A program made the position numbers and the translations under genes. From the NCBI GenBank assembly GCA_963798805.1, contig CAWCVC010000010.1, positions 682,001-746,000 of the forward strand: a stretch of DNA of 64,000 nt, given 5' to 3'. This DNA is from CAVZCK01 sp963798805 (lineage in GTDB: Bacteria > Pseudomonadota > Alphaproteobacteria > Rhizobiales > Rhodomicrobiaceae). Positions 55,144 through 63,986 of this stretch are shown piece after piece (positions within the stretch are counted from its first letter, which is position 1; every line of letters starts with the position of its first letter). A model generated the notes under the pieces. That model was not told the DNA's origin and did not search any database. It saw only the letters and a list, made by a program, of their open reading frames with translations.

Positions 55144-55176
55144 ACAGATCGCAGCCTTGGGCGGCGAGCCGAATGC

Positions 55177-55262
55177 CGGCGGGCATGGCCTAAACGCTTT
55201 CCTGCGCGGGGAATTCCCCTTAAAAGGGGCGTGCGACGCCTCGTCTCCCGTCATGCCCGCCG
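55177..55262. other. Nested inverted repeats between phosphomannomutase and CBS-protein genes
   Basis: CGGCGGGCATG (55177-55187) and its exact complement (55252-55262) enclose 64 bases. Inside are two overlapping, mutually exclusive hairpins: GGGG-AATT-CCCC (55208-55219) and CCCC-TTAAAA-GGGG (55216-55229). The element fills the space between two plus-strand genes. Confidence 0.55.
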
Positions 55263-55286
55263 CAGGACCTAACACCGTTTAAGCCA

Positions 55287-56588
55287 ATGATTTGGCAAGC
55301 ACTCTTCATTGTTCTGCTCCTGATCCTGGTCAACGGCTTTTTCGCCTTGTCCGAGCTGGCGCTGGTTTCCTCGCGCCGGGCGCGGCTGCAGCAATATGCC
55401 GAGGAAGGCCGGCGCGGGGCGGCGGCGGCGATCAAGCTGGTCGATGATCCGACCGGCTTTCTGTCGGCCGTCCAGGTCGGCATTACGCTGGTTGCCATCC
55501 TGCTCGGCGCCTATGGCGAGGCCACCCTCGCGGCGCCTCTCGCGGCCAAACTCGCGACCGTCCCTTTCATTGGCAACAACGCCAGCGCCGTCGCCACGGG
55601 AATCGTCATCGTCTCGATCGCCTTCGTCTCGCTGATCGCCGGCGAGCTGGTGCCGAAACGCCTTGCCCTGCGCAATCCGGAGCGCCTCGCCTGCATCGTC
55701 GCGCCGTCAATGCGCCTGCTCTCCCGCATCGCGCTGCCCGTCATCTGGCTGTTGCGCCGGATCACCGAATTCGCTCTTCGCGTCTTCGCCGCGCCCGCCG
55801 CGGAAGACCCGCGCATGACAGAGGAAGAGGTCAAAACGCTGATCGCAGAGGGCACGGAAGCCGGGATCTTTGCTCCCGCCGAGCGGGAAATGCTGGAGGG
55901 TGTTCTGCGTATCGCCGACCGTACCGCGCGCTCGATCATGACGCCGCGCCCCGATCTGGTCTGGCTCGACCTCGACGAAAGCATCGACGTCGCCGTGAAG
56001 ACGATCTCTGAGAGCGGCCATTCGCGCTTTCCGGTGGCGCGCGATGATGTCGACAACATCATCGGCATCGTGCAGGCCAAGGACCTGTTCGAGATGTCCC
56101 TCAAGGGCGGCACGCTCGACCTCAGAAGCGCCGCGCGCGACCCGATCTACGTCCATGAAGGCATCCCGATCCTGAAGCTGCTGGAGAGCTTCCGCGCCTC
56201 GACCGTGCATATGGCCGTGGTCCTCGACGAGCACGGCACGGTGCAGGGTATCGTCACGCCGACCGACATTCTGGTGGCGATCGCCGGCGACCTGCCCGAG
56301 CGCGAAGGAGAGGACGAGCCGAGCGCCGTGATGCGGGCCGACGGCTCCTGGCTTCTGGATGGACAGATGCCGGTCTATGAGGTTGAGCGCAGGCTGGCGG
56401 TGAAGGGCCTCAGCGCCATCGACGAGGAATATACGACGCTGGCCGGCTTCGTACTGACGCAACTCGGCCATATCCCGGTGCCAGGCGAAGCCTTCGACTG
56501 GCATAGTTGGCGCTTCGAAGTCGTCGACCTCGACGGACGCCGGATCGACAAGGTGCTGGCCTCGGCACGGCCCGGCGAGGCGGCATGA
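55287..56588 (+). CDS. CorC/HlyC-type CBS-domain membrane protein
   Basis: The 433-residue protein has an N-terminal DUF21/CNNM membrane domain (residues about 1-180, four hydrophobic stretches including VQVGITLVAILLGAYGEA), two CBS domains at about 205-335 (SIMTPRPDLVWLDLDES, VVLDEHGTVQGIVTPTDIL) and a C-terminal CorC_HlyC domain (EYTTLAGFVLTQLGHIPVPGEAF). Such proteins are linked to magnesium or cobalt efflux; the label hemolysin is historical. The ribosome site before the ATG at 55287 is weak. Confidence 0.93.
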   Translation: MIWQALFIVLLLILVNGFFALSELALVSSRRARLQQYAEEGRRGAAAAIKLVDDPTGFLSAVQVGITLVAILLGAYGEATLAAPLAAKLATVPFIGNNASAVATGIVIVSIAFVSLIAGELVPKRLALRNPERLACIVAPSMRLLSRIALPVIWLLRRITEFALRVFAAPAAEDPRMTEEEVKTLIAEGTEAGIFAPAEREMLEGVLRIADRTARSIMTPRPDLVWLDLDESIDVAVKTISESGHSRFPVARDDVDNIIGIVQAKDLFEMSLKGGTLDLRSAARDPIYVHEGIPILKLLESFRASTVHMAVVLDEHGTVQGIVTPTDILVAIAGDLPEREGEDEPSAVMRADGSWLLDGQMPVYEVERRLAVKGLSAIDEEYTTLAGFVLTQLGHIPVPGEAFDWHSWRFEVVDLDGRRIDKVLASARPGEAA

Positions 56589-56647
56589 TTTCGCGGGCTG
56601 CGGGTGAGCGCCTCATCGAGAAGACCATTTCTTGAAGGGAGAACAGC

Positions 56648-57520
56648 ATGAGCAAAGTTGCGTGGATCGGCCTTGGCGTGATGGGCTTTCCGATGGCCGG
56701 CCATATCCGGACGAAAGGCGGCCACGATCTCACCGTCTATAACCGCACGCGCAAGAAGGCGGACGAATGGGTCGCCAAATTCGGCGGCAAACCTGCCGAG
56801 ACGCCCGCCGAGGCGGCGCGTGATGCCGATTTCGTCTTCTGCTGCGTCGGCAACGACAACGATCTGCGCGCGGTGACGACCGGTCCGGGCGGAGCGTTCG
56901 AGACACTCGGCTCCGGCGCGGTGTTCATCGACAATACCACCGCCTCGGCCGACGTCGCGCGCGAGCTTTACACCGCCGCCAAGGCGAAAGGCGCCGGCTT
57001 CCTCGATGCGCCGGTGTCCGGCGGGCAGGCCGGGGCCGAAAACGGCGTGCTCACCGTGATGGTCGGCGGCGACCCGGATATCTTCGCCAAGGCCGAGCCG
57101 GTGATCGCCAATTATGCACGGGCGGTGAAGCTTCTCGGGCCAGCCGGCGCCGGGCAGCTTACCAAGATGGTCAATCAGATCAGCGTCGCCGGCGTCATTC
57201 AGGGGCTCGCCGAGGGACTGCATTTCGCTCAGAAAGCCGGCCTCGACATCGCGGCGGTCATCGACACGATCTCCAAGGGCGCCGCCCAGTCCTGGCAGAT
57301 GGAGAACCGCTGGGAAACCATGACCGCCGGCAAATTCGATTATGGCTTCGCGGTCGACTGGATGCGCAAGGATCTGTCGATCTGTCTTGCCGAGGCCCGG
57401 CGAACCGGTGCCAATCTCCCCGTCACCGCGCTCATCGATCAGTTCTATTCGGAAGTGCAGAATATGGGCGGCAATCGCTGGGATACGTCGAGCCTGATTG
57501 CGCGGCTCAATCGCTCGTAA
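56648..57520 (+). CDS. 3-hydroxyisobutyrate dehydrogenase family oxidoreductase
   Basis: The 290-residue beta-hydroxyacid dehydrogenase has the NAD(P) fold at the N-terminus (WIGLGVMGFPMAGHI), the substrate loop DAPVSGGQAGA at 120-130 and catalytic K173 in GAGQLTKMVNQI. Relatives include 3-hydroxyisobutyrate and tartronate semialdehyde reductases; the substrate here is open. The adenosine-side YNRTRKK suggests NADP preference. The gene stands 60 bp after the CBS protein gene on the same strand. Confidence 0.92.
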   Translation: MSKVAWIGLGVMGFPMAGHIRTKGGHDLTVYNRTRKKADEWVAKFGGKPAETPAEAARDADFVFCCVGNDNDLRAVTTGPGGAFETLGSGAVFIDNTTASADVARELYTAAKAKGAGFLDAPVSGGQAGAENGVLTVMVGGDPDIFAKAEPVIANYARAVKLLGPAGAGQLTKMVNQISVAGVIQGLAEGLHFAQKAGLDIAAVIDTISKGAAQSWQMENRWETMTAGKFDYGFAVDWMRKDLSICLAEARRTGANLPVTALIDQFYSEVQNMGGNRWDTSSLIARLNRS

Positions 57521-57560
57521 CCGGACGGATTTCAATACGAGATTGGATAATTCTCCGTCG

Positions 57561-57658
57561 CCCCGGCCGTCGGGCCGGGGCCTACTCGCTCTACCAACCA
57601 GCCGCAGTGCCTATTGACACGCGAGTGGGTCCCGGTCCGGCCTCCGGCCGCCCGGGAC
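57561..57658. terminator. Composite palindromes between convergent genes
   Basis: Two strong hairpins, CCCCGGCC-gtcg-GGCCGGGG (57561-57580) and GTCCCGG/CCGGGAC with inner GGCC pairs (57629-57658), lie between the ends of the dehydrogenase and folC genes. CTACTCGC and GCGAGTGG near their inner sides also pair. The set could stop transcription from both sides, or be a short mobile palindrome. Confidence 0.55.
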
Positions 57659-57710
57659 AACGGCAGAGATTATTCCCTCTTGCGCCGAGGAGGATCTGAG
57701 CCAGCAGCCA

Positions 57711-59036
57711 TCACGCCTGCTGCCCTTGCTCCTGGACCTCCAGCACATGGCCGGCGAGATAGAGCGAGCCGGTGATCAGGATCCGCACCGGCTCCTTCGC
57801 CTCATGCGCGCAAATCTCCAGCGCCTTGCGCAGACTGCCGGCGGCCTCGGCGACATAGCCCAGATTGCGGGCCATCTCGCACAGCTCATGCGCCGTATAG
57901 GCATTGGGCTGGCCGGGAACATCGACCGTGGCGACGAAGCAGGCCAGGTTTTCGAAATGCTCCAGGAACGAGGAGGCATCCTTCGTCGACATCATCCCGA
58001 GGATCAAATGCAAAGGCCGGGGCACGCGGTCTTCGAGGTCGGCCATAGCGCGCGCCAGAACCTCGCCGGCGGCCGGATTGTGCCCGCCATCCAACCAGAT
58101 CTCCGAGCCGGGCGGCACCAACTCGTTCAGCGTGCCCTGGCTCAGCCGTTCGAGACGCGCCGGCCAGCAGGCCGAGGTGAGCCCCGCGGCGAGATGCTGT
58201 TCGGATATCGTCACCCCGTTCAGCGCGCGCGCCGCTGCAATCGCCGTCCCGGCATTGCCGATCTGATGACCGCCGGCAAGGCGCGGCAGCGGCAAATCAA
58301 GCAGAGCCCTCCCGTCCTGAAACACCAGCCGGCCATGCTGCTCATAGGCGTCCCACTGCTCGCCCGCGATGAGCAGCTGTGCGCCGATCTTTAGCGCGCG
58401 GCTCTTGATCATGCCAAGCGCATCATCCGCCTGGTGCGACACCACGCAGGGACAACCCGGCTTGAGGATGCCGGCCTTCTCGCCGGCAATCGCCTCGATC
58501 GTTTCGCCGAGAAAAGTAATGTGGTCGATCGAGACCGGAGTGATCACGGTCAGCTTTGGGCGCTCGATGACATTGGTGGCGTCGAGCCGGCCGCCAAGCC
58601 CCGTCTCCACGAGCACGATATCGGCCGGGTGCTCGGCAAAGGCGAGGAAGGCGGCTGCGGTGGTGATCTCGAAAAAGGTGATAGGCTCGCCGGCATTAGC
58701 GGCTTCGGCCCGCATCAGCACGTCATGCAGGGCGCGGTCCCCGATCGGCTTGGCGCCGCCCGGTCCCGCCAGCGCGATCCTCTCGTTGAAGCAGCGCAGA
58801 TGCGGCGAGGTGAACACATGCACCTTGAGCCCGGCCACTTCGAGGATGGCGCGCAGAAAAGCGATCACCGAGCCTTTGCCGTTGGTGCCGGCGACGTGGA
58901 TCACGGGCGCCATCGCCTTGTGCGGATCGCCGAGCGCTCTGAGCAGCCGGTGAATGCGGTCGAGCGAGAGATCGATGGATTTCGGATGCAAATGCTCAAA
59001 ACGAGCCAGCAATTCGGCGGTCGCGGGCGCAGTCAT
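57711..59036 (-). CDS. folC: Folylpolyglutamate/dihydrofolate synthase
   Basis: FolC adds glutamate to dihydropteroate and to folates. The ATG at 59036 gives 441 residues, the usual length. The P-loop is at about 49-56 (AGTNGKGS), the second Mur-ligase motif is THE-like HITFLGETIEAIAGEKAGILKPG, and WLDGGHNPAA marks the start of the C-terminal domain. It is the last gene of the trpF-trpB-trpA-accD-folC cluster, an order common in alphaproteobacteria. Confidence 0.95.
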   Translation of the reverse strand: MTAPATAELLARFEHLHPKSIDLSLDRIHRLLRALGDPHKAMAPVIHVAGTNGKGSVIAFLRAILEVAGLKVHVFTSPHLRCFNERIALAGPGGAKPIGDRALHDVLMRAEAANAGEPITFFEITTAAAFLAFAEHPADIVLVETGLGGRLDATNVIERPKLTVITPVSIDHITFLGETIEAIAGEKAGILKPGCPCVVSHQADDALGMIKSRALKIGAQLLIAGEQWDAYEQHGRLVFQDGRALLDLPLPRLAGGHQIGNAGTAIAAARALNGVTISEQHLAAGLTSACWPARLERLSQGTLNELVPPGSEIWLDGGHNPAAGEVLARAMADLEDRVPRPLHLILGMMSTKDASSFLEHFENLACFVATVDVPGQPNAYTAHELCEMARNLGYVAEAAGSLRKALEICAHEAKEPVRILITGSLYLAGHVLEVQEQGQQA

Positions 59037-59141
59037 GGGAGTCGCCCTTTCCTCTTCATGGGGCCGGATGTCATCAGAATGGGAGAAAATGAAGTCACGC
59101 CGGTGGCAGTCACCAGCCAAGTGCCCGCGCGGTGCGGCCGG

Positions 59142-60185
59142 TCATTCGGCCGCGGCTTTCTCGGGCGGCGGCAGAGCCACACTCTCCGGCTCGCTCACAG
59201 CCGGCGCCGAAGGCTGGTCCTCGTCCTCGACGGGCGCCTTGCGGGGCGGATTGTCGACCACAACGCGCGGCGGCTCGGCGACGCTCGTCGGCTTTTCGCT
59301 CTGCAGCGGGCTTGCCGGGACCCGGCGCTTCAACTCGCGCCGCTCCATCAGCAGGCTGCACAGGCGGCTCAGCGTCTCGCGAAGCTGGTGGCGATGCACC
59401 ACCATGTCGACCATACCGTGCTCGAGGAGATATTCGGCCCGCTGAAAGCTATCCGGCAGCTTCTCGCGGATGGTCTGCTCGATGACGCGCGGGCCGGCAA
59501 AGCCGATCAACGCGCCCGGCTCGGCCAGATGCACATCGCCCAGCATGGCGTAGGAGGCGGTGACGCCGCCGGTGGTCGGATGCGTCAGCACGACGATGTA
59601 AGGCAGCCGCGCATCGCGCAGCTTCTGCACGGCGACGGTCGTGCGCGGCATCTGCATGAGCGAGAACATACCCTCCTGCATGCGTGCGCCGCCGGAGGCC
59701 GCGAAAAGGATATAGGGCGCTTCCTTTTCCACAGCTTTCAGCATGGAAGCGACGATCGCCTCGCCTGCGGCCATCCCGAGAGACCCGCCGAGGAAGGCAA
59801 AATCCTGCACCGCGGTGACCACATCCTGGCCGTCCACGGTGCCGACGCCCGCAACGATGGCGTCTTCCAGTCCAGTTTTGGCCTTGGCGTCCTTGAGGCG
59901 ATCGACATAGCGGCGCTCGTCGCGGAATTTGAGCGGGTCGACCGGGACTTCCGGCGAGGGAAGCTGCTCGAACTGGCCTTCGTCGAACAATGATTTGAGT
60001 CGCGCATCCGCCGGCATGCGCAGATGATAGTTCGACCCCGGAATAACGAGCTGGTTGGCCTCGACATCCTTGTAGAAGACCATCTGCCCGGTCTCGGGGC
60101 ATTTCACCCAAAGGTTCTCCGGAACCTCTCGCTTCTGCCAGAGGCCGCGGATCTTCGGGCGGACGACGTTATTGATCCAATTCAC
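59142..60185 (-). CDS. accD: Acetyl-CoA carboxylase carboxyltransferase subunit beta
   Basis: AccD and AccA transfer the carboxyl group from biotin carrier to acetyl-CoA. The 347-residue protein has the crotonase-like core (GGSLGMAAGEAIVASM, FAASGGARMQEGMFSLMQMPRTT, PTTGGVTASYAMLGDVHLAEPGALIGFAGPRVIEQT). Of the four zinc-finger cysteines in the Escherichia coli protein only C29 is left (KCPETGQMVFYKD), as in other rhizobial AccD proteins. A proline-rich tail of about 60 residues follows the fold. The gene is 16 bp after trpA. Confidence 0.96.
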   Translation of the reverse strand: MNWINNVVRPKIRGLWQKREVPENLWVKCPETGQMVFYKDVEANQLVIPGSNYHLRMPADARLKSLFDEGQFEQLPSPEVPVDPLKFRDERRYVDRLKDAKAKTGLEDAIVAGVGTVDGQDVVTAVQDFAFLGGSLGMAAGEAIVASMLKAVEKEAPYILFAASGGARMQEGMFSLMQMPRTTVAVQKLRDARLPYIVVLTHPTTGGVTASYAMLGDVHLAEPGALIGFAGPRVIEQTIREKLPDSFQRAEYLLEHGMVDMVVHRHQLRETLSRLCSLLMERRELKRRVPASPLQSEKPTSVAEPPRVVVDNPPRKAPVEDEDQPSAPAVSEPESVALPPPEKAAAE

Positions 60186-60201
60186 TTTTTTTAGACGCCT
60201 C

Positions 60202-61068
60202 TTACGCTGAGACCGTTCGATTGATTACGTCACCGGCCAGCTGCGGCCGACGCTGAGCCGCGCCTTCGGCAAGCCGCGACACCAGCGAGGTCACACTCGC
60301 GACGGTCGACGGCGTTGCCAGACCGTCCTTGTCCAGACTGTCCGCCACGGCGTTCACCAAGGCCGAGCCGACGACAACGCCGTCGGCGAATCCACCGATC
60401 GCGCTGACCTGGTCAGCCGCCTTGACGCCGAAACCCACACACACCGGCAGGGCGGTCTGCCTTTTGATCCGCCCGACATTGTCGCGCACTGCACCGATGT
60501 CCGGTGCGCGCGTGCCTGTAATGCCCGCAATGGAGACATAATAAACGAAACCGCTCGTATTTGCGAGCACGGCCGGGAGCCGCTTGTCGTTGGTCGTCGG
60601 CGTCGCCAGGCGGATGAAACTGAGCCCGGCGTCCAAGGACGGCAGGCAAAGCTCGGTGTCCTCCTCCGGCGGCAGATCCACCACGATCAGACCATCGACC
60701 CCGGCGGCCTTGGCGTCACGCACGAACGCCTGCGAGCCGTAAATATAGATCGGGTTGTAATAGCCCATCAGCACGATGGGCGTCGTCTGGTCGGTCTCGC
60801 GGAAGGCGCGGACCATGGCGAGGGTCTTGCGCAGGGTCTGGCCATGCTTCAGAGCCCGATGCGAGGAGGCCTGAATGGCGGGACCATCAGCCATCGGATC
60901 GGAGAAGGGCATTCCGAGTTCGATGACATCGGCACCCGAGGCGGGAAGCGCGCGCAAAAGCTCGAGCGAGGTCTGATAGTCGGGATCGCCGGCCGTGACA
61001 AAGGTCACGAGCGCCGCTCTACCCTGGCGTTGCACACTCCTGAATTTGTCCTCAATCCTTGAAGTCAC
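60202..61068 (-). CDS. trpA: Tryptophan synthase alpha chain
   Basis: TrpA cleaves indole-3-glycerol phosphate to indole, which is channelled to TrpB. The catalytic Glu and Asp lie in VIELGMPFSDPMADGPAIQ, and loop YNPIYIYGSQAFVRDAKAAGVDGLIVVDLPPEE is intact. The GTG at 61068 (TSRIEDKF) gives 288 residues; a TTG at 61080 is also open and would overlap the foreign ORF upstream. The usual close coupling with trpB is broken by that ORF. Confidence 0.95.
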   Translation of the reverse strand: MTSRIEDKFRSVQRQGRAALVTFVTAGDPDYQTSLELLRALPASGADVIELGMPFSDPMADGPAIQASSHRALKHGQTLRKTLAMVRAFRETDQTTPIVLMGYYNPIYIYGSQAFVRDAKAAGVDGLIVVDLPPEEDTELCLPSLDAGLSFIRLATPTTNDKRLPAVLANTSGFVYYVSIAGITGTRAPDIGAVRDNVGRIKRQTALPVCVGFGVKAADQVSAIGGFADGVVVGSALVNAVADSLDKDGLATPSTVASVTSLVSRLAEGAAQRRPQLAGDVINRTVSA

Positions 61069-61076
61069 TGCTTTTC

Positions 61077-61454
61077 TCAAACCTGCGTTGTTCGCAAGCG
61101 GTCGACCTCCGCCTGGATTTTCCTGGTATTATCCATCATTTGATCCGCTTGCTTTTCGGATAGCAGTGGATAGCTCATGAAGACTTCCGCCTCCAATACT
61201 CGCGCTTCTCCCAACAAGATCTGGAGCCGGGTTGTATCCTTCAATAGTTTGTCACTAGTCTTTGCAATTCGCTCGATATCGCGGGTCAATTCTAACGGCC
61301 CTATTGAAACTTTGTTAGCACTTTCAAGCCATCCAGTAATAGAACGTCGGAAAACCAGTGCAACGAACACGATTGCTATGGGAAGGCCTAGCGCTCCAAT
61401 AGCCTTTAGCCATTCGATTAGCAAATTCCGATAAATAAGTGCATCATTTAACAC
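61077..61454 (-). CDS. Small membrane/coiled-coil protein inserted between trpB and trpA
   Basis: The 125-residue product has one membrane helix near the N-terminus (IGALGLPIAIVFVALVF) and a charged helical remainder that may form a coiled coil (LTRDIERIAKTSDKLLKDTTRLQILLGEARVLEAEV). No family was recognised. By counting, 61081-61440 is about 47% G+C, far below its neighbours. Its stop lies next to the trpA start. It separates two genes that are nearly always adjacent, so it looks like acquired DNA that kept the operon readable. Confidence 0.65.
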   Translation of the reverse strand: MLNDALIYRNLLIEWLKAIGALGLPIAIVFVALVFRRSITGWLESANKVSIGPLELTRDIERIAKTSDKLLKDTTRLQILLGEARVLEAEVFMSYPLLSEKQADQMMDNTRKIQAEVDRLRTTQV

Positions 61455-61527
61455 TGAGGAAGTTGCAGGAACCGGGGTTCTTAAGCCTCATGCCGATTCA
61501 CTTATTTGTCGATGTGTCCTTAGCACG

Positions 61528-62757
61528 CTACATCTCCATGCCCAAATGGCCAGCCACCGCAAAAATGTCCTTGTCGCCCCTGCCGCACATATTCATCACC
61601 AGAAGGTTATCCTTCGATAAAACCGGCGCGAGCTTGGCCACATAGGCGAGCGCGTGCGACGGTTCGAGCGCCGGGATAATGCCTTCCAGCCTAGTGCAGA
61701 GCTGGAACGCCTCGAGCGCCTCCCTATCCGTCGCGGAAACATAAGTGACACGCCCCGTATCCCGAAGCCATGCATGTTCCGGACCGACGCCGGGATAGTC
61801 GAGGCCCGCCGAAATCGAATGCCCCTCCAGAATCTGCCCATTCTCATTTTGCAGAAGATAAGTCCGATTTCCATGGAGGACACCGGGCCGTCCACCATTC
61901 ATCGACGCAGCGTGGCCGTTTGGCACTTCCAGACCGTATCCGCCCGCTTCGACGCCATAGATCGCGATCTGCCGGTCGTCGAGAAAGTCGTGGAACAGGC
62001 CCATCGCGTTCGAGCCGCCCCCGATACACGCGACTAGCGTATCCGGCAGCCGGCCTTCGCGCTCCAGCATCTGCTGGCGGACTTCGCGGCCGATCACCGA
62101 CTGGAAATCGCGCACCATCGCCGGATAGGGATGGGGTCCCGCAACCGTGCCAATGATATAGAACGTGCTCTCGACATTTGCCACCCAGTCGCGCAGCGCT
62201 TCGTTCATCGCGTCCTTGAGTGTGCCGTTGCCGGAGGTGACTGGTTTCACCTCCGCGCCGAGCAGCTTCATGCGGAAGACATTCGGCTTTTGCCGCTCGA
62301 CATCGGTGGCGCCCATATAGACGACGCAAGGCAGGCCGAAACGCGCCGCGACCGTCGCCACGGCGACGCCATGCTGGCCGGCGCCCGTCTCCGCGATAAT
62401 CCGCCCCTTGCTCATGCGGCGGGCGAGTTGGATCTGACCGAGGCAGTTATTGATCTTGTGCGAGCCGGTGTGGTTCAGCTCATCGCGCTTGAAGTAGATT
62501 TTCGCGCCGCCGAAACGCTCGGTCAGGCGCTCGGCGAAATAGAGCGGGCTCGGCCGACCGGCATAATGGGCATTGAGCTGATCGAGCTCGGCCTGAAATG
62601 ACGGATCGGCCTTCGCCGCCTTATAAGCCTGTTCCAGCTCCAGGATAAGCGGCATCAGCGTCTCGGCAACGAAGCGGCCCCCATAAATGCCGAAATGGCC
62701 GCTTTCGTCCGGTCCGCGCCGGAAGCTGTTCGGGATGGTTTCGCTTTGGTTATCCAT
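61528..62757 (-). CDS. trpB: Tryptophan synthase beta chain
   Basis: TrpB joins indole and serine using pyridoxal phosphate. The ATG at 62757 gives 409 residues. The PLP lysine is K101 in NHTGSHKINNCLGQ, the phosphate loop is GGGSNAMG, and EGHSISAGLDYPGVGPEH is intact. The start lies inside the last codons of trpF, with an 8-bp overlap. The next gene downstream is not trpA but a low-GC small ORF. Confidence 0.97.
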   Translation of the reverse strand: MDNQSETIPNSFRRGPDESGHFGIYGGRFVAETLMPLILELEQAYKAAKADPSFQAELDQLNAHYAGRPSPLYFAERLTERFGGAKIYFKRDELNHTGSHKINNCLGQIQLARRMSKGRIIAETGAGQHGVAVATVAARFGLPCVVYMGATDVERQKPNVFRMKLLGAEVKPVTSGNGTLKDAMNEALRDWVANVESTFYIIGTVAGPHPYPAMVRDFQSVIGREVRQQMLEREGRLPDTLVACIGGGSNAMGLFHDFLDDRQIAIYGVEAGGYGLEVPNGHAASMNGGRPGVLHGNRTYLLQNENGQILEGHSISAGLDYPGVGPEHAWLRDTGRVTYVSATDREALEAFQLCTRLEGIIPALEPSHALAYVAKLAPVLSKDNLLVMNMCGRGDKDIFAVAGHLGMEM

Positions 62758-63415
62758 GCGCAATCTCTTCCAGCGCCGAGGCGCGCGCCGCCTGAACGAA
62801 TCGGCGGATGAGCGCCGGATCCTTGACGCCGGGCGCGGTCTCGACGCCCGAGGACACATCAACCATGACCGGCCGGGTCAGGGCAATCGCCTCGGCCACA
62901 TTCTCCGGCGTCAGTCCACCGGAGAGAAAGAACGGCATTTTACCCGCGAATGCGGCAAGTAGATGCCAATCGAAAGCGAGGCCGTTGCCGCCGGGAACCC
63001 GGCTGTCGCGCGGCGGCCTGGCGTCGAACAGGATGAAATCCGCCGCGCCGCGAAAGGCGTGGGCGCGCTCGGCGTCGCCCTTGGCCGCGACGCTGATCGC
63101 CTTGATCACCGGCCGCTTGGTGAGGGCGCGGATGGCGGCGGCGCGTTCCGGCGTTTCGGCGCCGTGCAGCTGAATGAAGTCGGGGGCAGCGGTGGCAAGG
63201 ATGGCCTCGATCTCGGCGTCAGAGGCATTGACGGTGAGCGCGACGCTCTTGACGCGCCCCCGCGCGGCCTTTGACAGCATCTCAGCGGTGCTCAGCGGGA
63301 TGTGGCGCGGGCTCGGCGGAAAGAACACCACGCCGAAATGGCTGGCGCCGGCGCCGATCGCCGCTTCGAGCGCCTCCACCGTGTTAATCCCGCAGATTTT
63401 GACATCGATGCCCAC
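62750..63415 (-). CDS. trpF: Phosphoribosylanthranilate isomerase
   Basis: TrpF carries out the Amadori rearrangement of phosphoribosylanthranilate. The catalytic Cys is in IDVKICGINTVEAL and the Asp in VMVDVSSGVETAPGVKD. A GTG at 63415, preceded by AGGTG, gives 221 residues; the frame is open 12 codons further upstream. The stop overlaps trpB, so the two are coupled. Confidence 0.95.
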   Translation of the reverse strand: MGIDVKICGINTVEALEAAIGAGASHFGVVFFPPSPRHIPLSTAEMLSKAARGRVKSVALTVNASDAEIEAILATAAPDFIQLHGAETPERAAAIRALTKRPVIKAISVAAKGDAERAHAFRGAADFILFDARPPRDSRVPGGNGLAFDWHLLAAFAGKMPFFLSGGLTPENVAEAIALTRPVMVDVSSGVETAPGVKDPALIRRFVQAARASALEEIAHG

Positions 63416-63602
63416 TGATGCACCTAAATGCTGATCGCAGATGCGAAACACAAGGCTATAGCAAGCGGCGTTAAGGAAGGGAAGCCCGGGTCATTCCAGG
63501 GCAATCAGCTATAGCTCGACGCTGGCCGGACCGCCACATCACGGCCCCGTGTGCGCATTCCTCGAGATAAGCGCGGCGCGGTTTCGTGCAATGGGCGGCA
63601 AG

Positions 63603-63986
63603 CTAGGCGGCTCGCCGGGCCGTGACCTCGATTTCGATCTTCATCCGCGGGTCGGCAAGACCAGCGGCGATCATCGTCGCGGCCGGCCTGACCTCGCCGA
63701 AGGCACGGCGGAGGGCCGGCCAGCACGGCTCGAAGTCTTCCCGGCGCGGAAGAATATAGCGGATCCGGACGACATCCTTGAGCGAGGCGCCGGCTTCGGC
63801 GAGCGCCGCCTCGATATTGGCGAGTGCCTGCTCGCACTGGGCGGCGACATCGTCGCTGATCGTCATGGCGCGGTAGTCGAAGCCGGTCGTGCCCGAGACG
63901 AAGATCCAATCCCCGTCAACCACGGCGCGCGAATAGCCGATCTCGGCCTCGAAACTCGATCCGGAGGAAACCAGACGCCGGGTCAC
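63603..63986 (-). CDS. RidA family protein
   Basis: The 127-residue protein belongs to the YjgF/YER057c/UK114 family, whose archetype RidA hydrolyses reactive enamines and imines from PLP enzymes. The conserved arginine for carboxylate binding is in FGEVRPAATMIAAGL. GYSRAVVDGDWIFVSGTTGFD and RIRYILPRREDFEPCWPALRRAF are typical of a RidA subgroup distinct from the enteric form. The start is a GTG at 63986. Confidence 0.9.
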   Translation of the reverse strand: MTRRLVSSGSSFEAEIGYSRAVVDGDWIFVSGTTGFDYRAMTISDDVAAQCEQALANIEAALAEAGASLKDVVRIRYILPRREDFEPCWPALRRAFGEVRPAATMIAAGLADPRMKIEIEVTARRAA

